Shown piece after piece: positions 53,040-63,133 of a stretch of DNA of 64,000 bases. The position numbers and the translations under genes were made by a program. Numbering within the stretch: the first letter of the stretch is position 1; each line of letters begins with the position of its first letter. The DNA lies in assembly GCA_002395135.1 (NCBI GenBank), contig DGWC01000076.1:33146-97145 (forward strand). The letters are read 5' to 3'. The notes beneath the pieces are model-generated. The model worked only from the letters and a program-made list of their open reading frames with translations, searched no databases and was not told the origin of the DNA. The DNA is from Prevotella sp. UBA4268 (lineage in GTDB: Bacteria; Bacteroidota; Bacteroidia; Bacteroidales; Bacteroidaceae).

Positions 53040-53069
53040 AACGACTGCGAAATTACAACATTCCATCGA

Positions 53070-53109
53070 AAAAACAAAAAAATTGCGACGAAATTTTCTT
53101 TCGCCGCAA
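53070..53109 (-). terminator. Terminator downstream of the DUF4840-like lipoprotein gene
   Basis: TTGCGACGAAA (53083-53093) pairs with TTTCGCCGCAA (53099-53109), one mismatch, tight loop; on the minus strand a T-rich run (53070-53082) follows. Confidence 0.75.
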
Positions 53110-53333
53110 CATCCTCACTCTCTCTTATCATAACGCTTTGGTTATAACAAAAAGCAACCTTTTTACCTTATAACACCTAATGTCGATATAAATGCTCATT
53201 TTAAAACATCGCAAAAATATGTATTTAATTCAAACATTCTGACTCTTCCCTCTTGTTTTTTAACAAAAACACCATTTTTATTGATATTAATCAATTGTAT
53301 ACAGCAAAAAGTTACGAATCATAAGCATGTGGT

Positions 53334-53969
53334 TTAACTTGTCAATTTCCATGCATGAATACGTAGCACGCTATTCACATCGGTGGGATAGTATAGCGAC
53401 ACGTCCGTTTTATCATCAATATAGATGTTGTATACGCGGAATTCAAATACTGTCTCATCCTGTGCATACACGCCATAGTTGGTATTCATCTGAGCCAGGA
53501 AGAAAACGACTTTATGGTCAGCGCCGTCGTAATTAACATCGATGGTCAATGGCTGTGGCACCACCGCATAGTAAGTACGCTCCATGTATTTCTGATAAAG
53601 ATAGAATTTAGCCTTGATTGTTTGGTTATCGGCCTGCTCCACGGCTGCTTTTGCTGCTTCATTCTTCATCAATCTCGCCAAGCACTTGGCTGGAATACCG
53701 CTCACAGTGATTGTAGAATCGCCCGCTCCAACAAACCTGGAAGACACCGCCGCTGAATCCAATTTGTTCTCTGTGGCAATAGCCTCGTTGTTAAAATAGA
53801 GCATGCTCTGATAACTGCCTTCCATTAGTCTGAGCAACGGCCCATATTCCTCTGCTGTAATCAGGTATTCGTTATACTCATCATTGTTGTCGTCGCCAAG
53901 ACAGGCCACGAGTGTTGTCGACACCATGCCTATCAGCATCAGTGCCACGGTTTTGGTCAAAAATTTCAT
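53334..53969 (-). CDS. DUF4840-like lipoprotein
   Basis: A 211-residue protein from ATG 53969 (MKFLTKTVALMLIGMVSTTL) with lipobox Cys 23 (LVAC) followed by an acidic stretch (LGDDNNDEYNEY) that may act as a surface-export signal for Bacteroidetes lipoproteins. The mature part is beta-rich (ITVSGIPAKCLARLM, VFFLAQMNTNYGVYA). I recall this as the DUF4840 family, moderately sure. Function unknown. Confidence 0.78.
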   Translation of the reverse strand: MKFLTKTVALMLIGMVSTTLVACLGDDNNDEYNEYLITAEEYGPLLRLMEGSYQSMLYFNNEAIATENKLDSAAVSSRFVGAGDSTITVSGIPAKCLARLMKNEAAKAAVEQADNQTIKAKFYLYQKYMERTYYAVVPQPLTIDVNYDGADHKVVFFLAQMNTNYGVYAQDETVFEFRVYNIYIDDKTDVSLYYPTDVNSVLRIHAWKLTS

Positions 53970-54170
53970 GTTCATATTCTTTTTCTTATGTTTGTTTTTA
54001 TGTAATAAACGTGAGATTCCTACAATCTTGCACGTTTTCAGACTCTTTAACACAGGTTTTCCTAACAGGAAAAGCACTCACAATCGCACGACACGCCACA
54101 CTCACATGAGCCGACACCAGAGATTTAAAACCCTTGTAAACCGACAACTGAATGTCATGGCGTAAACATA

Positions 54171-54233
54171 TTTCATGTCACCACGAGCGTTGCCACTGTA
54201 TTTCGGCATTTTTGCAGCATTGGTGACATGAAA
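54171..54233. repeat. 13-bp perfect inverted repeat with 37-bp spacer
   Basis: TTTCATGTCACCA (54171-54183) and TGGTGACATGAAA (54221-54233) are exact reverse complements. It lies downstream of folE and upstream of the DUF4840-like gene. No clear T run follows on the minus strand, so a simple intrinsic terminator is doubtful. Confidence 0.6.
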
Positions 54234-54295
54234 GTTTTGTTATGCAAAAAAACTAAGAAATCTGTATTCTCGGGGGGAGCATTGAAAAGGAATTC

Positions 54296-54889
54296 TCAGA
54301 TTCGCTTGCTCTCTCCCCGCAGCAAATTCATGAATTCTTCGCGCGTCTTTGCCTGTTTGAAAGCGCCACTGAAATCGCTGGTGGTGGTAATTGCATTCTG
54401 CTTCTCCACACCGCGCATCTGCATGCACATGTGTTTAGCCTCGATCACCACCATCGTTCCCAATGGATGAAGAGTCTCCTGTATGCAGTCCTTTATCTGT
54501 TGCGTAAGTCTTTCCTGAACTTGCAGGCGGTGGCTGAAGATATCCACTACGCGCGCAATCTTGCTAAGACCAGTGATATAGCCGTTAGGGATATATGCCA
54601 CATGTACTTTTCCATAGAACGGGAGCATGTGGTGCTCACACATGGAAAAGAAATCAATATCTTTCACAATCACCATCTGATCGTATTTCTCCTCAAAGAG
54701 AGCATCGGTAAGCACTTTATGAGCATCCTGCAGATAGCCTCTTGTGAGTATCTGCATGGCTTTAGCCACGCGCAAAGGTGTTTTTTGCAATCCTTCACGC
54801 TGTGGATCCTCCCCCAGCAATTGTAGTATATCTTTATAATGGTTAGCGAGTTCGTCAAGTCCCTCGCGGAATTCTGTCTCTGGATTCAT
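54296..54889 (-). CDS. folE: GTP cyclohydrolase I
   Basis: A 197-residue protein with the GTP-CH-I core: [20 protein letters not shown] (zinc Cys and His), [20 protein letters not shown] and [12 protein letters not shown]. It makes 7,8-dihydroneopterin triphosphate, the first step of folate synthesis. Last gene of a minus-strand operon after tpiA and the SPOR gene, 64 bp from the latter. Confidence 0.97.
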   Translation of the reverse strand: MNPETEFREGLDELANHYKDILQLLGEDPQREGLQKTPLRVAKAMQILTRGYLQDAHKVLTDALFEEKYDQMVIVKDIDFFSMCEHHMLPFYGKVHVAYIPNGYITGLSKIARVVDIFSHRLQVQERLTQQIKDCIQETLHPLGTMVVIEAKHMCMQMRGVEKQNAITTTSDFSGAFKQAKTREEFMNLLRGESKRI

Positions 54890-54953
54890 AATGCTTTCAT
54901 ATTATATATATTATATATAAGGTGGGAATCTCCCTGATTGTATTCTTCTCTTC

Positions 54954-55544
54954 TTAATACTGCACGCTGATTTTTCCTTTCACGATGCATGCCTGACTGT
55001 AACCTAACGCCTTTACTTTTTTCAGTATTCTGTTTGCTTCCTCATAGGAGCGATAGTTTCCCATTCTGCAAATCCATCTTGGCGAATAGAAATGTGTGTA
55101 GATAGGCTGGTCGGGGAATGCTGCTTTCACCTTGTCGCGTGCCTGCTCGGCCTTAATTCGGTCGTTGCGCGTATTGCCTCCGGCGAACACTTGTACGCGA
55201 TAGCCATTCACTTTATAACTATTGCGCATTACTTTCTTACGTGTATCAATCACCGTTGTTTCCGCGCCCGACTCCTCTTTCTTAGTAAAGTTCTCTATCG
55301 GTTTTTCATTGTGAGTCGCTGTTTCTGCCGACTCTTTGTTGTTGGCACTTGCCGGCGGTGCAACAGGCGTTGCTGGCGCTGTAGGAAGTTTGCCGTTCAC
55401 GAGTTCGTCAATTTCCTTGCTCTGCGTAACCGTAACAGTGCCTTGTCCTTGATTCTTTTGTTTCAAAGTATCAAGGTATTTCTGTGCGCAAGCATTAGAT
55501 GCTGCGCACAGAAAGAATAGTGTTGTTATGACAAATTGTTTCAT
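54954..55544 (-). CDS. SPOR-domain protein
   Basis: A 196-residue exported protein from ATG 55544 (MKQFVITTLFFLCAASNACA, signal peptide). A Pro/Ala/Thr-rich linker (about 50-75) leads to a C-terminal SPOR domain (about 115-190: YRVQVFAGGNTRNDRIKAEQ, RWICRMGNYRSYEEANRILK) that binds denuded septal peptidoglycan. An earlier ATG at 55559 would overlap tpiA by 10 bp. Confidence 0.9.
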   Translation of the reverse strand: MKQFVITTLFFLCAASNACAQKYLDTLKQKNQGQGTVTVTQSKEIDELVNGKLPTAPATPVAPPASANNKESAETATHNEKPIENFTKKEESGAETTVIDTRKKVMRNSYKVNGYRVQVFAGGNTRNDRIKAEQARDKVKAAFPDQPIYTHFYSPRWICRMGNYRSYEEANRILKKVKALGYSQACIVKGKISVQY

Positions 55545-55549
55545 TTTTA

Positions 55550-56308
55550 TTATTTCCAAGCGTCGATAATACCCTTGAAGTCGGCTGCTTTCAGGGAAGC
55601 ACCGCCAATGAGTCCACCGTCGATATCTGGCTTTGCAAAGAGTTCAGGAGCATTGCTTGGTTTGCAACTGCCACCATAGAGGATGGTTGTGTCCTCTGCC
55701 ACGTCCTTCCCATATTTCTCTGCAATGATGCTACGGATATATGCATGGATCTCTTCAGCCTGCTCACTGGTAGCGGTCTTGCCCGTTCCAATGGCCCAGA
55801 TAGGCTCATAGGCAATGACGATTTTGCGGAATTCGTCAGCCGACAGATTGAACACGCTGCCTTCCAGTTCAGCCTTTACCACTTCGTTTTGCTTGTTGGC
55901 CTCGCGCTCCTCCAGTGTTTCTCCGATGCAGAATATCACTTTCAAGTCATTCTTAAGAGCAAGCATTACTTTCTCCTTGAGTATCTCCGGAGTCTCGTGA
56001 TAGTATTCGCGACGCTCTGAATGGCCCAGAATCACGTATTGTGCACCTGTGCTCTTAACCATTTCGGCAGACACTTCACCAGTGTAAGCACCTTTTTCCT
56101 TGTCTGCGCAGTTTTCTGCACCAAGGCCGATAACATCCTGATTGAGGAACTGGGCAACAGAAGCCAAGTGAATGAACGGTGTGCAAATCACCACGCCGCA
56201 GTTTGGTTTGTCAGCAACAAGTGCATCGTTCAACTCCTTTGCAAGGGCGATTCCGTCCTGCAGGTTCATGTTCATTTTCCAGTTACCTGCTACAATTTTC
56301 TTTCTCAT
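55550..56308 (-). CDS. tpiA: Triosephosphate isomerase
   Basis: A 252-residue TIM barrel: [16 protein letters not shown] (catalytic Lys), [14 protein letters not shown] (catalytic His), [20 protein letters not shown] (catalytic Glu), [15 protein letters not shown] and [14 protein letters not shown]. It interconverts dihydroxyacetone phosphate and glyceraldehyde 3-phosphate. In an operon between the DoxX-like gene and the SPOR gene. Confidence 0.98.
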   Translation of the reverse strand: MRKKIVAGNWKMNMNLQDGIALAKELNDALVADKPNCGVVICTPFIHLASVAQFLNQDVIGLGAENCADKEKGAYTGEVSAEMVKSTGAQYVILGHSERREYYHETPEILKEKVMLALKNDLKVIFCIGETLEEREANKQNEVVKAELEGSVFNLSADEFRKIVIAYEPIWAIGTGKTATSEQAEEIHAYIRSIIAEKYGKDVAEDTTILYGGSCKPSNAPELFAKPDIDGGLIGGASLKAADFKGIIDAWK

Positions 56309-56345
56309 TTTCTTTACCTTAAAATTTGTAATTATTATTGAGTAT

Positions 56346-57614
56346 TCATTTCTTTTTCAACCATCTGGTCCATGCCCATAGGCGATCGGCCAGTGTTAAC
56401 ATGAAGAGCGGCAATGCAAACCACAACAGAATCATTGCGATTTTGCGCGGCACAGAGTCCTCTGGCATCTGTCCTATTGCCAGTTTTTCCAACGGCAAGG
56501 ACGTTTCTTCCGTATTGACAACCGGCAGCGAGTTGTGGCTCCATTTCCTGATTACCGTCCCCTGCTTGATGAGAACCAGTCCGGGATTGCTCCGAATAAT
56601 GGTCTTCAGCGTGATTTCATCCGTTGTACAGAACTCATATTCAGCACCCGTGATTTCTTTCCACCGTTCAATGGCGCCCTCGTTACTTGCAGTGAGGCAA
56701 TAGAACGGATAGTCGTGCTCCTGCGCATACTCATACAACTGGTCTATTTCTCCGAAGTTAGTATCGCTGGCTTGCTCCAGATGCGGCGACACGAGCAGGA
56801 ATGTATATCCTTCACATGCCAACACTTGCTCTGTAATATCCTCACCGTCGTCTGATCTGACAATAGAGAAATCATGAATGGGCGGCACATAGCCTTCACT
56901 CACCTGTATGCTCTTGCTGTCTACAAACGTCCATGTGGAGTCTGGATAATTGTCGAGCGTGAATTCTTTTTTCACTCCGTCTTTCTCCATGATGAACGTT
57001 GTTTCAAACTCAGGCTGCTTCTCCCCTTCTGGAATCTCCATACCTTGCGGAATGTTTGCCCCTATATGGTAAGGCCGGAAATCGAACATTGGTAAGTCGT
57101 AAAGACTCCATATACTGGATCCCAGAATAAACAGCACCGTATAGTTCATCACTATCCACTGGTTGGTCTTGCTGATAAACCTCATCATACACAAAGGCTT
57201 CCAGGCAATGACAAGAGCGCATGCCAACAGCACGATGTTCTTCAAGAGTGTCTGTCCGTTGGTCAGATGAATGGCATCTCCAAAGCACCCGCAGTCGGAA
57301 ATCGGATTTGCTATCCACAACCACAGTGTTATGATGGTCATCACACTCATCATTGCCACTGCAAGTTTGCTGATTAAGCGTCGATGAATGGCAAAGAGCA
57401 GCAAAACACCGATACAGAACTCCACTGCAGAGAGGAGCACCGAGGTGCCCAGCGTGAGCCATTGATTACACAGCACATCCCCAAGTCCGGCTGCCTTGAC
57501 ATAATCTTCAATCTTGTATTGTGTGCCCATCGGATCGATGGCCTTCACAAAACCAGAGAAGATGAACACAAGTGCAACGATGAAACGGCAGATGTTGACA
57601 ATCACTTTCATCAC
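56346..57614 (-). CDS. DoxX/MauE-like membrane protein (BT_3928 family)
   Basis: A 422-residue protein. The N-terminal half has about five membrane segments ([40 protein letters not shown]) with a conserved CGCFGDA motif, as in MauE/DoxX redox-linked proteins. After YKIEDY and a periplasmic part (about 200-385) with a thioredoxin-like look ([29 protein letters not shown]) a last membrane segment follows. Probably handles disulfide or quinone-linked redox in the envelope (inference). The start overlaps the DUF1599 stop by 4 bp. Confidence 0.88.
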   Translation of the reverse strand: MMKVIVNICRFIVALVFIFSGFVKAIDPMGTQYKIEDYVKAAGLGDVLCNQWLTLGTSVLLSAVEFCIGVLLLFAIHRRLISKLAVAMMSVMTIITLWLWIANPISDCGCFGDAIHLTNGQTLLKNIVLLACALVIAWKPLCMMRFISKTNQWIVMNYTVLFILGSSIWSLYDLPMFDFRPYHIGANIPQGMEIPEGEKQPEFETTFIMEKDGVKKEFTLDNYPDSTWTFVDSKSIQVSEGYVPPIHDFSIVRSDDGEDITEQVLACEGYTFLLVSPHLEQASDTNFGEIDQLYEYAQEHDYPFYCLTASNEGAIERWKEITGAEYEFCTTDEITLKTIIRSNPGLVLIKQGTVIRKWSHNSLPVVNTEETSLPLEKLAIGQMPEDSVPRKIAMILLWFALPLFMLTLADRLWAWTRWLKKK

Positions 57615-58159
57615 TCTTTCAGTTTGATGGCTCCAAACACTGCATAATTAATGATGTCCATATAGTTGGCATCGATGCCTTCGCTCACCAGCGTGGCACC
57701 TTGTATATCTTCAATCTCCTTGATTCGCTGAATCTTCGTAAGAATAAAGTCGGTATAAGAACTGACACGCATCGACCTCCAAGCCTCGTCATAGTCGTGG
57801 TTTTTCCTAAGCATCAGCATCAAAGCCTCCTTTGCATGGTGGTCATAGAGCGACATGGCCTCTTCGGGCGACATATCCACCTCGTCAACATATTCGTGGG
57901 CAAGTTGTATCAACCCCACTATGCCATAGTTGATAAGCGCTATGAACTCCGGGCGGATACCCTCTCCCACTTGAGAAACTTTCTTGATTTCAAGTGAGCG
58001 AATACGTTTTGCCTTGATAAAGAGTTGGTCTGTAAGTGATGAGGGGCGCAGGATGCGCCATGAAGCCCCATAGTCGTGGAGTTTCTTTTCGAAGAGTGAA
58101 CGGCATTCTGCCATCACTTCTTTAAATTGTTCCTCTGTTTGCTGCAAGTCTTTTGCCAT
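57611..58159 (-). CDS. DUF1599 family protein
   Basis: A 182-residue protein from ATG 58159 (MAKDLQQTEEQFKEVMAECR). It contains two similar halves, each with KKLHDYGASWRILR or KNHDYDEAWRSMRVS followed by DQLFIKAKRIRSLE or DFILTKIQRIKEIE, so it looks internally duplicated; this is the DUF1599 pattern. First gene of the operon DUF1599, DoxX-like, tpiA, SPOR, folE. Function unknown, probably nucleotide-related (inference). Confidence 0.88.
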   Translation of the reverse strand: MAKDLQQTEEQFKEVMAECRSLFEKKLHDYGASWRILRPSSLTDQLFIKAKRIRSLEIKKVSQVGEGIRPEFIALINYGIVGLIQLAHEYVDEVDMSPEEAMSLYDHHAKEALMLMLRKNHDYDEAWRSMRVSSYTDFILTKIQRIKEIEDIQGATLVSEGIDANYMDIINYAVFGAIKLKE

Positions 58160-58179
58160 GTTCTTTCCATAAATCGTTG

Positions 58180-58211
58180 CAAAGTTACGAAGAATCTGCG
58201 AGATAAGCAAA
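58180..58211 (-). promoter_or_regulatory. Promoter of the DUF1599-tpiA-folE operon
   Basis: On the minus strand TTTG (58211-58208) and TAACTTTG (58187-58180) with a 20-bp spacer; the predicted start is about 14 nt before the DUF1599 ATG. Confidence 0.65.
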
Positions 58212-58241
58212 TGATTTTAAAAAGAATAACTCACAAGCATG

Positions 58242-58634
58242 CTATTTGCCGGCATCCCTCAGATGCTCCACACTGTCCATCTGCTGTTTGCGCTTGTTGA
58301 TATACCTGATTTTGGCGCACATCACATCAAACTGCACTTGTAGAGAATCGCGGTGCATGCGCATCTGCGTAACACGAGTGAGTTGTTCTGCAGTGGCAGT
58401 CCCTGCGGCATGAGCCGCCTCCGCCGCACTCTTCATTCTACTGTATTCTGCATTTACTCGCTGTAGTTCTTTGTCAAGTTCTTCCACATCTTTCTGCGAG
58501 GCCTGCAATGCAGAATCCTGATGATGCTTCAAAGCCACGCGCCGTGCCTTTATTTCCTTTTGCAGCCTGGCATGCTTTGATTCGCAGGACATGAGGCACA
58601 AAGCCGCTGCTAATATGATTACAATCTTTTTCAT
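58242..58634 (-). CDS. Small coiled-coil lipoprotein
   Basis: A 130-residue protein from ATG 58634 (MKKIVIILAAALCLMSCESK) with a lipobox ending at Cys 17. The mature part is one long coiled coil (ARLQKEIKARRVALKHHQDS, SQKDVEELDKELQRVNAEYS). No family recognised. It is divergent from the GH43 gene. Confidence 0.8.
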   Translation of the reverse strand: MKKIVIILAAALCLMSCESKHARLQKEIKARRVALKHHQDSALQASQKDVEELDKELQRVNAEYSRMKSAAEAAHAAGTATAEQLTRVTQMRMHRDSLQVQFDVMCAKIRYINKRKQQMDSVEHLRDAGK

Positions 58635-58737
58635 CTTTCGTCTTTTTAACAGAAAAGGTATGAACCCCACTTCATATTTCATCGATGCAAAGGTAACAAA
58701 AATTATTCATAACCCATCATTCATTGTTCACAATCGT

Positions 58738-60252
58738 ATGAAAAAGAACCATTTTGTGAAAAAGACAGGCATTGTTGCCATTATCATGCTAACCTTCTTT
58801 CCTGTGAGCATATTGTCACAGACGTTCACCAATCCCATTTTAGGCGGTGACTATCCCGATCCAACCATCATGCGCGAAGGTAGTGATTACTACATGACAC
58901 ACTCTGCTTTCGACTATCAACCGGGCCTGGTTGTTTTCCACAGCAAAGACCTGGTTCACTGGGAGCCAATCAGTTATGCCCTGAAAGAGTATCTTGGCAG
59001 TGTTTGGGCACCCGACATCTGCAAGTATAAAGACAAATACTACATCTATTTCACGGTGGCAACGCAGAGCAGGAGCAATTTTGTGGTATGGGCAAACAGT
59101 CCTTATGGACCTTGGAGCGATCCTATTGACTTACATATTGGGAACATCGACCCCTGCCATGTGGTGGGCGATGACGGCACTCGATGGCTTTTCATGAGTG
59201 GCGGACGGCGCGCCAGGCTCTCATCTGACGGTCTTTCTGTTGTTCCCGGCACTGAGGAAACCGTGTATAAAGGGTGGATATACCCCGAAGAATGGGAAAC
59301 AGAAGGTCTTTGTCTGGAAGGTCCGAAACTTCGAAAGATTGGTAAATATTTCTATTATCTAAATGCTGAGGGCGGAACAGCAGGCCCTCCCACGAGCCAC
59401 ATGATAACTCAGGCGCGCTCAGAAAGCATCAACGGTCCGTGGGTAAATGCTCCCAACAATCCGCTCGTGCACACCTGGAGCAAGGACGAGCGCTGGTGGA
59501 GCAAGGGACACGGGTCTTTAATCGACACGCCCGATGGCCGTTGGTATGTGGTATACCACAGTTATGAAAAGGATTTCACATGCCTTGGAAGGCAGACATT
59601 GCTCGAGCCCGTTTACCTCGGTGCCGACGGATGGTTCCATTGCTATGACAACATTGACGTTTCACAGCCAATTGAGATGCCCATCAAGAATCAGTTCCAA
59701 GCCGACCGACATGGAAACCTCTCTGAATTCAGGCTCGGACTGGACTGGAAATTCTACAAGGCATTCAATCCAGAGCGCGTAAAAGTAGACAATGGAGTAC
59801 TTTCTTTGCAAGCAAAAGGTGACGATCCTGGCTCGTCCGCACCGTTAATGTTCATCTCTGGTGCTCACAGATACGAGATAGAGGCCGAAATCGAACTTCA
59901 GGGAGATGTCACAGCAGGACTGGTGATGTATTATAACAGCCAATTCTATCAAGGCACCGGCTTCGACAAACAGAACCGCTACCGCTATCGCAAAGGCGGA
60001 AAATCACGCGCAGGCACACATTCCTCTGTAGGAACTACACATCTGTGGCTCCGACTGGTAAACCGCGACTGCATTGTGACGGGATGGTACAGTTACGACG
60101 GCATCAACTGGAAGCGAGAAACATGGGGGATGGATTGCTCCGGATACAACCACAACACACTGTATGAGTTCCAAAGCGTTCTGCCAGGTGTCTTTGCCAG
60201 CGGCACAGGATATGCCGTATTCCGCAACTTCAAGTATCGGGAATTAGAATAA
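58738..60252 (+). CDS. Secreted GH43 family glycosidase
   Basis: A 504-residue protein from ATG 58738 with a signal peptide (HFVKKTGIVAIIMLTFFPVS). The five-bladed propeller is recognised by NPILGGDYPDPTIM with the general base Asp 41, GNIDPCHVVGDDG with Asp 138, and CLEGPKLRK with the general acid Glu 194. The C-terminal half (about 325-500) is a beta-sandwich of the concanavalin-like type (YEIEAEIELQGDVTAGLVMY, LVNRDCIVTGWYSYDG). GH43 enzymes remove arabinose, xylose or galactose; pectin side chains are likely given the next gene, 51 bp downstream. Confidence 0.92.
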   Translation: MKKNHFVKKTGIVAIIMLTFFPVSILSQTFTNPILGGDYPDPTIMREGSDYYMTHSAFDYQPGLVVFHSKDLVHWEPISYALKEYLGSVWAPDICKYKDKYYIYFTVATQSRSNFVVWANSPYGPWSDPIDLHIGNIDPCHVVGDDGTRWLFMSGGRRARLSSDGLSVVPGTEETVYKGWIYPEEWETEGLCLEGPKLRKIGKYFYYLNAEGGTAGPPTSHMITQARSESINGPWVNAPNNPLVHTWSKDERWWSKGHGSLIDTPDGRWYVVYHSYEKDFTCLGRQTLLEPVYLGADGWFHCYDNIDVSQPIEMPIKNQFQADRHGNLSEFRLGLDWKFYKAFNPERVKVDNGVLSLQAKGDDPGSSAPLMFISGAHRYEIEAEIELQGDVTAGLVMYYNSQFYQGTGFDKQNRYRYRKGGKSRAGTHSSVGTTHLWLRLVNRDCIVTGWYSYDGINWKRETWGMDCSGYNHNTLYEFQSVLPGVFASGTGYAVFRNFKYRELE

Positions 60253-60303
60253 TCACCTGATTACACAAACAAGAACAGGATTCACGCCGTAATAATAGAA
60301 TGT

Positions 60304-62943
60304 ATGAAGATTTTAAAACTACTATTAGCCACAGCAGGACTGCCACTGATGCTCCACGCGCAGACCGATAAAGATGCCATTCTGAGCACGATGAAACGCG
60401 CCACACAATACATGATGGACTCACTGAGTTATCGCGGAGGATTCGTGTGGAACTATCTTCCCGACCATTCAAGACAATGGGGAGAGATGGAAGCCTACCC
60501 TACCATGATCTGGATGCAGTCACCTTCCACTCCCGACATGGGACATCTGCTGACAGATGCCTATCATGCCACTGGCGACGAATACTATTACGAACAGGCA
60601 TGCAAGGTGGCCAAGGCATTGATTGGAGCACAAAAGCCATGCGGCGGATGGAACTACATGCACGATTTTGCAGGAGAAAAATCGGCCAGCCAATGGTATA
60701 ACACCATTGGCAAACAGGCTTGGCGCCTGGAAGAGTTCCAGCATTATTATGGCAATGCCACCTTTGACGACGAGGCAACAGCCAGCAGCGCAGAGTTCAT
60801 GCTCCGTATTTACATGGAAAAGAAAGACAAAGAGTTCGGCAAAAGTGTGGAAAAGGCCATTCGTTTCGTACTGAACAGCCAGTACAAGAATGGTGGGTGG
60901 CCGCAAAGATACCCCATCAAGACCGACCATCCTTTCCGAGGGAAGCCTGACTACACTCCTTTTATTACACTTAATGACGATGTAATGATGGGAAACATTG
61001 AGTTTCTGATCCACTGCTATCACTATTTGGGGCGCACCGATCTGGAAAAGCCCATCATGAACGCCATGTATCTGATGCGTGACTTGCAGTATAAAGAGCC
61101 ATTGGCAGGATGGAGCGACCAGTATACGCAGAATGACTTGCAGCCGGCACATGCTCGCAGTTTCGAGCCGAGAGCGATTAATCCCGCCACAACCGTACAG
61201 ATGATTCACCGTCTGGCGCGTTTCTACACGATGACAGGTGATAAATCGTTTCTGAATGGGTTCGACAAGGCTTATCGTTTCATCGTTAGCCAACAATTGC
61301 CCGACAGTGTGGTTCGTCTGTGGAAGGGAAAGCCGAGGAGCAGCGACGAAATATTGGTGGCCCGTTTCATCGATCCCGACAGCGGTCTTCCTCAGTTTGT
61401 GCATCGTAAAGGCGGCAATGTGAAAAACGGCATATACTATACCGATCAGGACATCCGCGGAACCATTGCCCATTACAGTTCTGCCGCATTTATCAACACC
61501 AAGCAGTTGAAGGAGTTTTGCGACAACGCACCAAACATGAAAGTGGAATCATGGAAGAATGCCCAATCCATAGCCCCTTATCACTACAATGTTTATGCTC
61601 CGCGAAGAAGGGGAAGAAGCATGTCGGCCTATGGCATTATGAACAGCCTTACACCGCAAGGTTACTGGCTTACCACACTTGGGGCTGTTTCAAATCCTTA
61701 CAAGCCCATTCCCGAAAGCATGCCTTCTGCAAGCGAATCGAAAGAGTTCATCAGCACAATGGTAGGCGACGAGTACGACACATCGCCCTACTCCGACCGA
61801 AAGACCAAAGGCATTTCCACACAGGTTTATATCCAGAATATGTGCACTTTGATGCGCGAGTTGCACAACAACCAGGACATCTCGTCATCAGGACTCAGAC
61901 GAAGCGACTTTGAAAGCGACATCGACGGAAAGCGAACATCACTCTATGTGCTGAAAAACCGCCAAGGAGCAGAGGTTTGCATAACCAACTACGGAGCACG
62001 CATTGTGTCTTTGCTCGTTCCCGACAAGGAAGGAGGCATGACCGACGTGGTACTCGGTTTCGACAATGTAGGTTCTTACCACAACATACGGCAGAATTTC
62101 GGTGCCACAATGGGACGATACCTTGGCCGAATCACAGGAGCGCGCTATGTTCTTGACGGTGAAGAAGTGAAACTACAGGGCTTTGGTGTGAAAGATATAT
62201 CACATGGCGGCTATCCGGGATTTGCCGACCGGGTGTGGACAGTTATCAAGAATCAGCCCCAGAGCCTTACTCTGCAATATCTTTCTCCCGACGGCGAGAA
62301 TGGTTTTCCAGGAAATCTGTCAATGACACTCACCATGACGCTCACCGACGAGAATGCCCTGCGACTTGAATATGAGGCCACTTCTGACAAACCCACCGTG
62401 CTGAACCCCAGCAACCACTCCTTCTTCAATCTGAGCGGCGAGCCTTGGAACAGCATCATCGATGAGGAAATGTGGGTTTACGGAGACAGTATCGCTGAAT
62501 ACTCCCCTACAAAACACATCACCGGAAGGCTGATTCCTGTTGACGGAACACCTTTCAATTTCAAGTCTGCCCATCGCATCGGCGACCGCATAGACGACGG
62601 AAACGACCAACTCAAAGTGACTGGCGGATACGATCACGCATGGAAACTGAACACGCGCGGTAACATTGCCCTGCCCGCTGCCCGACTCCGCGATGCCTCC
62701 AGCGGTATAGAACTGACCGTATATACCACAGAGCCGGCTCTCCATATCTATACTGCCAACGGGCTAAAAGGCAATGTGCAAGGAAAAATGGGCATCGGAT
62801 ACCCCAGACGGTCGGCAGTTTGCTTCGAGACATGCCATTTTTCCGACAGCCCAAACCAGCCACAATTTCCCTCAACCGTATTGCGACCGGATGGAAAATT
62901 CCGTTCCACTACCATCTTCCAGTTCAGCGCATCCGACAAATAA
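60304..62943 (+). CDS. PL10-like pectate lyase - aldose 1-epimerase fusion
   Basis: An 879-residue protein with signal peptide (MKILKLLLATAGLPLMLHAQ). Residues about 21-525 are a PL10-like lyase domain, sharing with the enzyme at 13.9 kb the blocks NSQYKNGGWPQRYP, ITLNDDVMM and HARSFEP. Residues about 533-879 are a complete galactose mutarotase: His 634 (SHGGY), His 705 (NHSFFNL), Asp 777 (GYDHAW) and the general base Glu 842 (CFETCHFSDSPNQP) are all present. The frame is continuous, with a short linker. Likely secreted for pectin breakdown; the mutarotase may act on sugars released by the lyase or the GH43. Confidence 0.9.
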   Translation: MKILKLLLATAGLPLMLHAQTDKDAILSTMKRATQYMMDSLSYRGGFVWNYLPDHSRQWGEMEAYPTMIWMQSPSTPDMGHLLTDAYHATGDEYYYEQACKVAKALIGAQKPCGGWNYMHDFAGEKSASQWYNTIGKQAWRLEEFQHYYGNATFDDEATASSAEFMLRIYMEKKDKEFGKSVEKAIRFVLNSQYKNGGWPQRYPIKTDHPFRGKPDYTPFITLNDDVMMGNIEFLIHCYHYLGRTDLEKPIMNAMYLMRDLQYKEPLAGWSDQYTQNDLQPAHARSFEPRAINPATTVQMIHRLARFYTMTGDKSFLNGFDKAYRFIVSQQLPDSVVRLWKGKPRSSDEILVARFIDPDSGLPQFVHRKGGNVKNGIYYTDQDIRGTIAHYSSAAFINTKQLKEFCDNAPNMKVESWKNAQSIAPYHYNVYAPRRRGRSMSAYGIMNSLTPQGYWLTTLGAVSNPYKPIPESMPSASESKEFISTMVGDEYDTSPYSDRKTKGISTQVYIQNMCTLMRELHNNQDISSSGLRRSDFESDIDGKRTSLYVLKNRQGAEVCITNYGARIVSLLVPDKEGGMTDVVLGFDNVGSYHNIRQNFGATMGRYLGRITGARYVLDGEEVKLQGFGVKDISHGGYPGFADRVWTVIKNQPQSLTLQYLSPDGENGFPGNLSMTLTMTLTDENALRLEYEATSDKPTVLNPSNHSFFNLSGEPWNSIIDEEMWVYGDSIAEYSPTKHITGRLIPVDGTPFNFKSAHRIGDRIDDGNDQLKVTGGYDHAWKLNTRGNIALPAARLRDASSGIELTVYTTEPALHIYTANGLKGNVQGKMGIGYPRRSAVCFETCHFSDSPNQPQFPSTVLRPDGKFRSTTIFQFSASDK

Positions 62944-63030
62944 CACAAGCAGCCACGGCGCGCCCCCCACTTATAAACCACTCGTAAACACTCGTAAAAA
63001 CCACTGCCACATCTGAATTTGCGCTTTTTA

Positions 63031-63062
63031 TTTGCGTATCTCGCAGATTATCCTTACTTTTG
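63031..63062 (+). promoter_or_regulatory. Promoter of aguB
   Basis: TTTG (63031-63034) and TACTTTTG (63055-63062) with a 20-bp spacer, about 70 nt before the aguB ATG. Confidence 0.65.
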
Positions 63063-63133
63063 CAAAGTCTGCGTTGAGCCGAAGATTGCCACGACGGCCA
63101 ATGTAGAATGTAATCAAGAAAAGACATCTGAAT

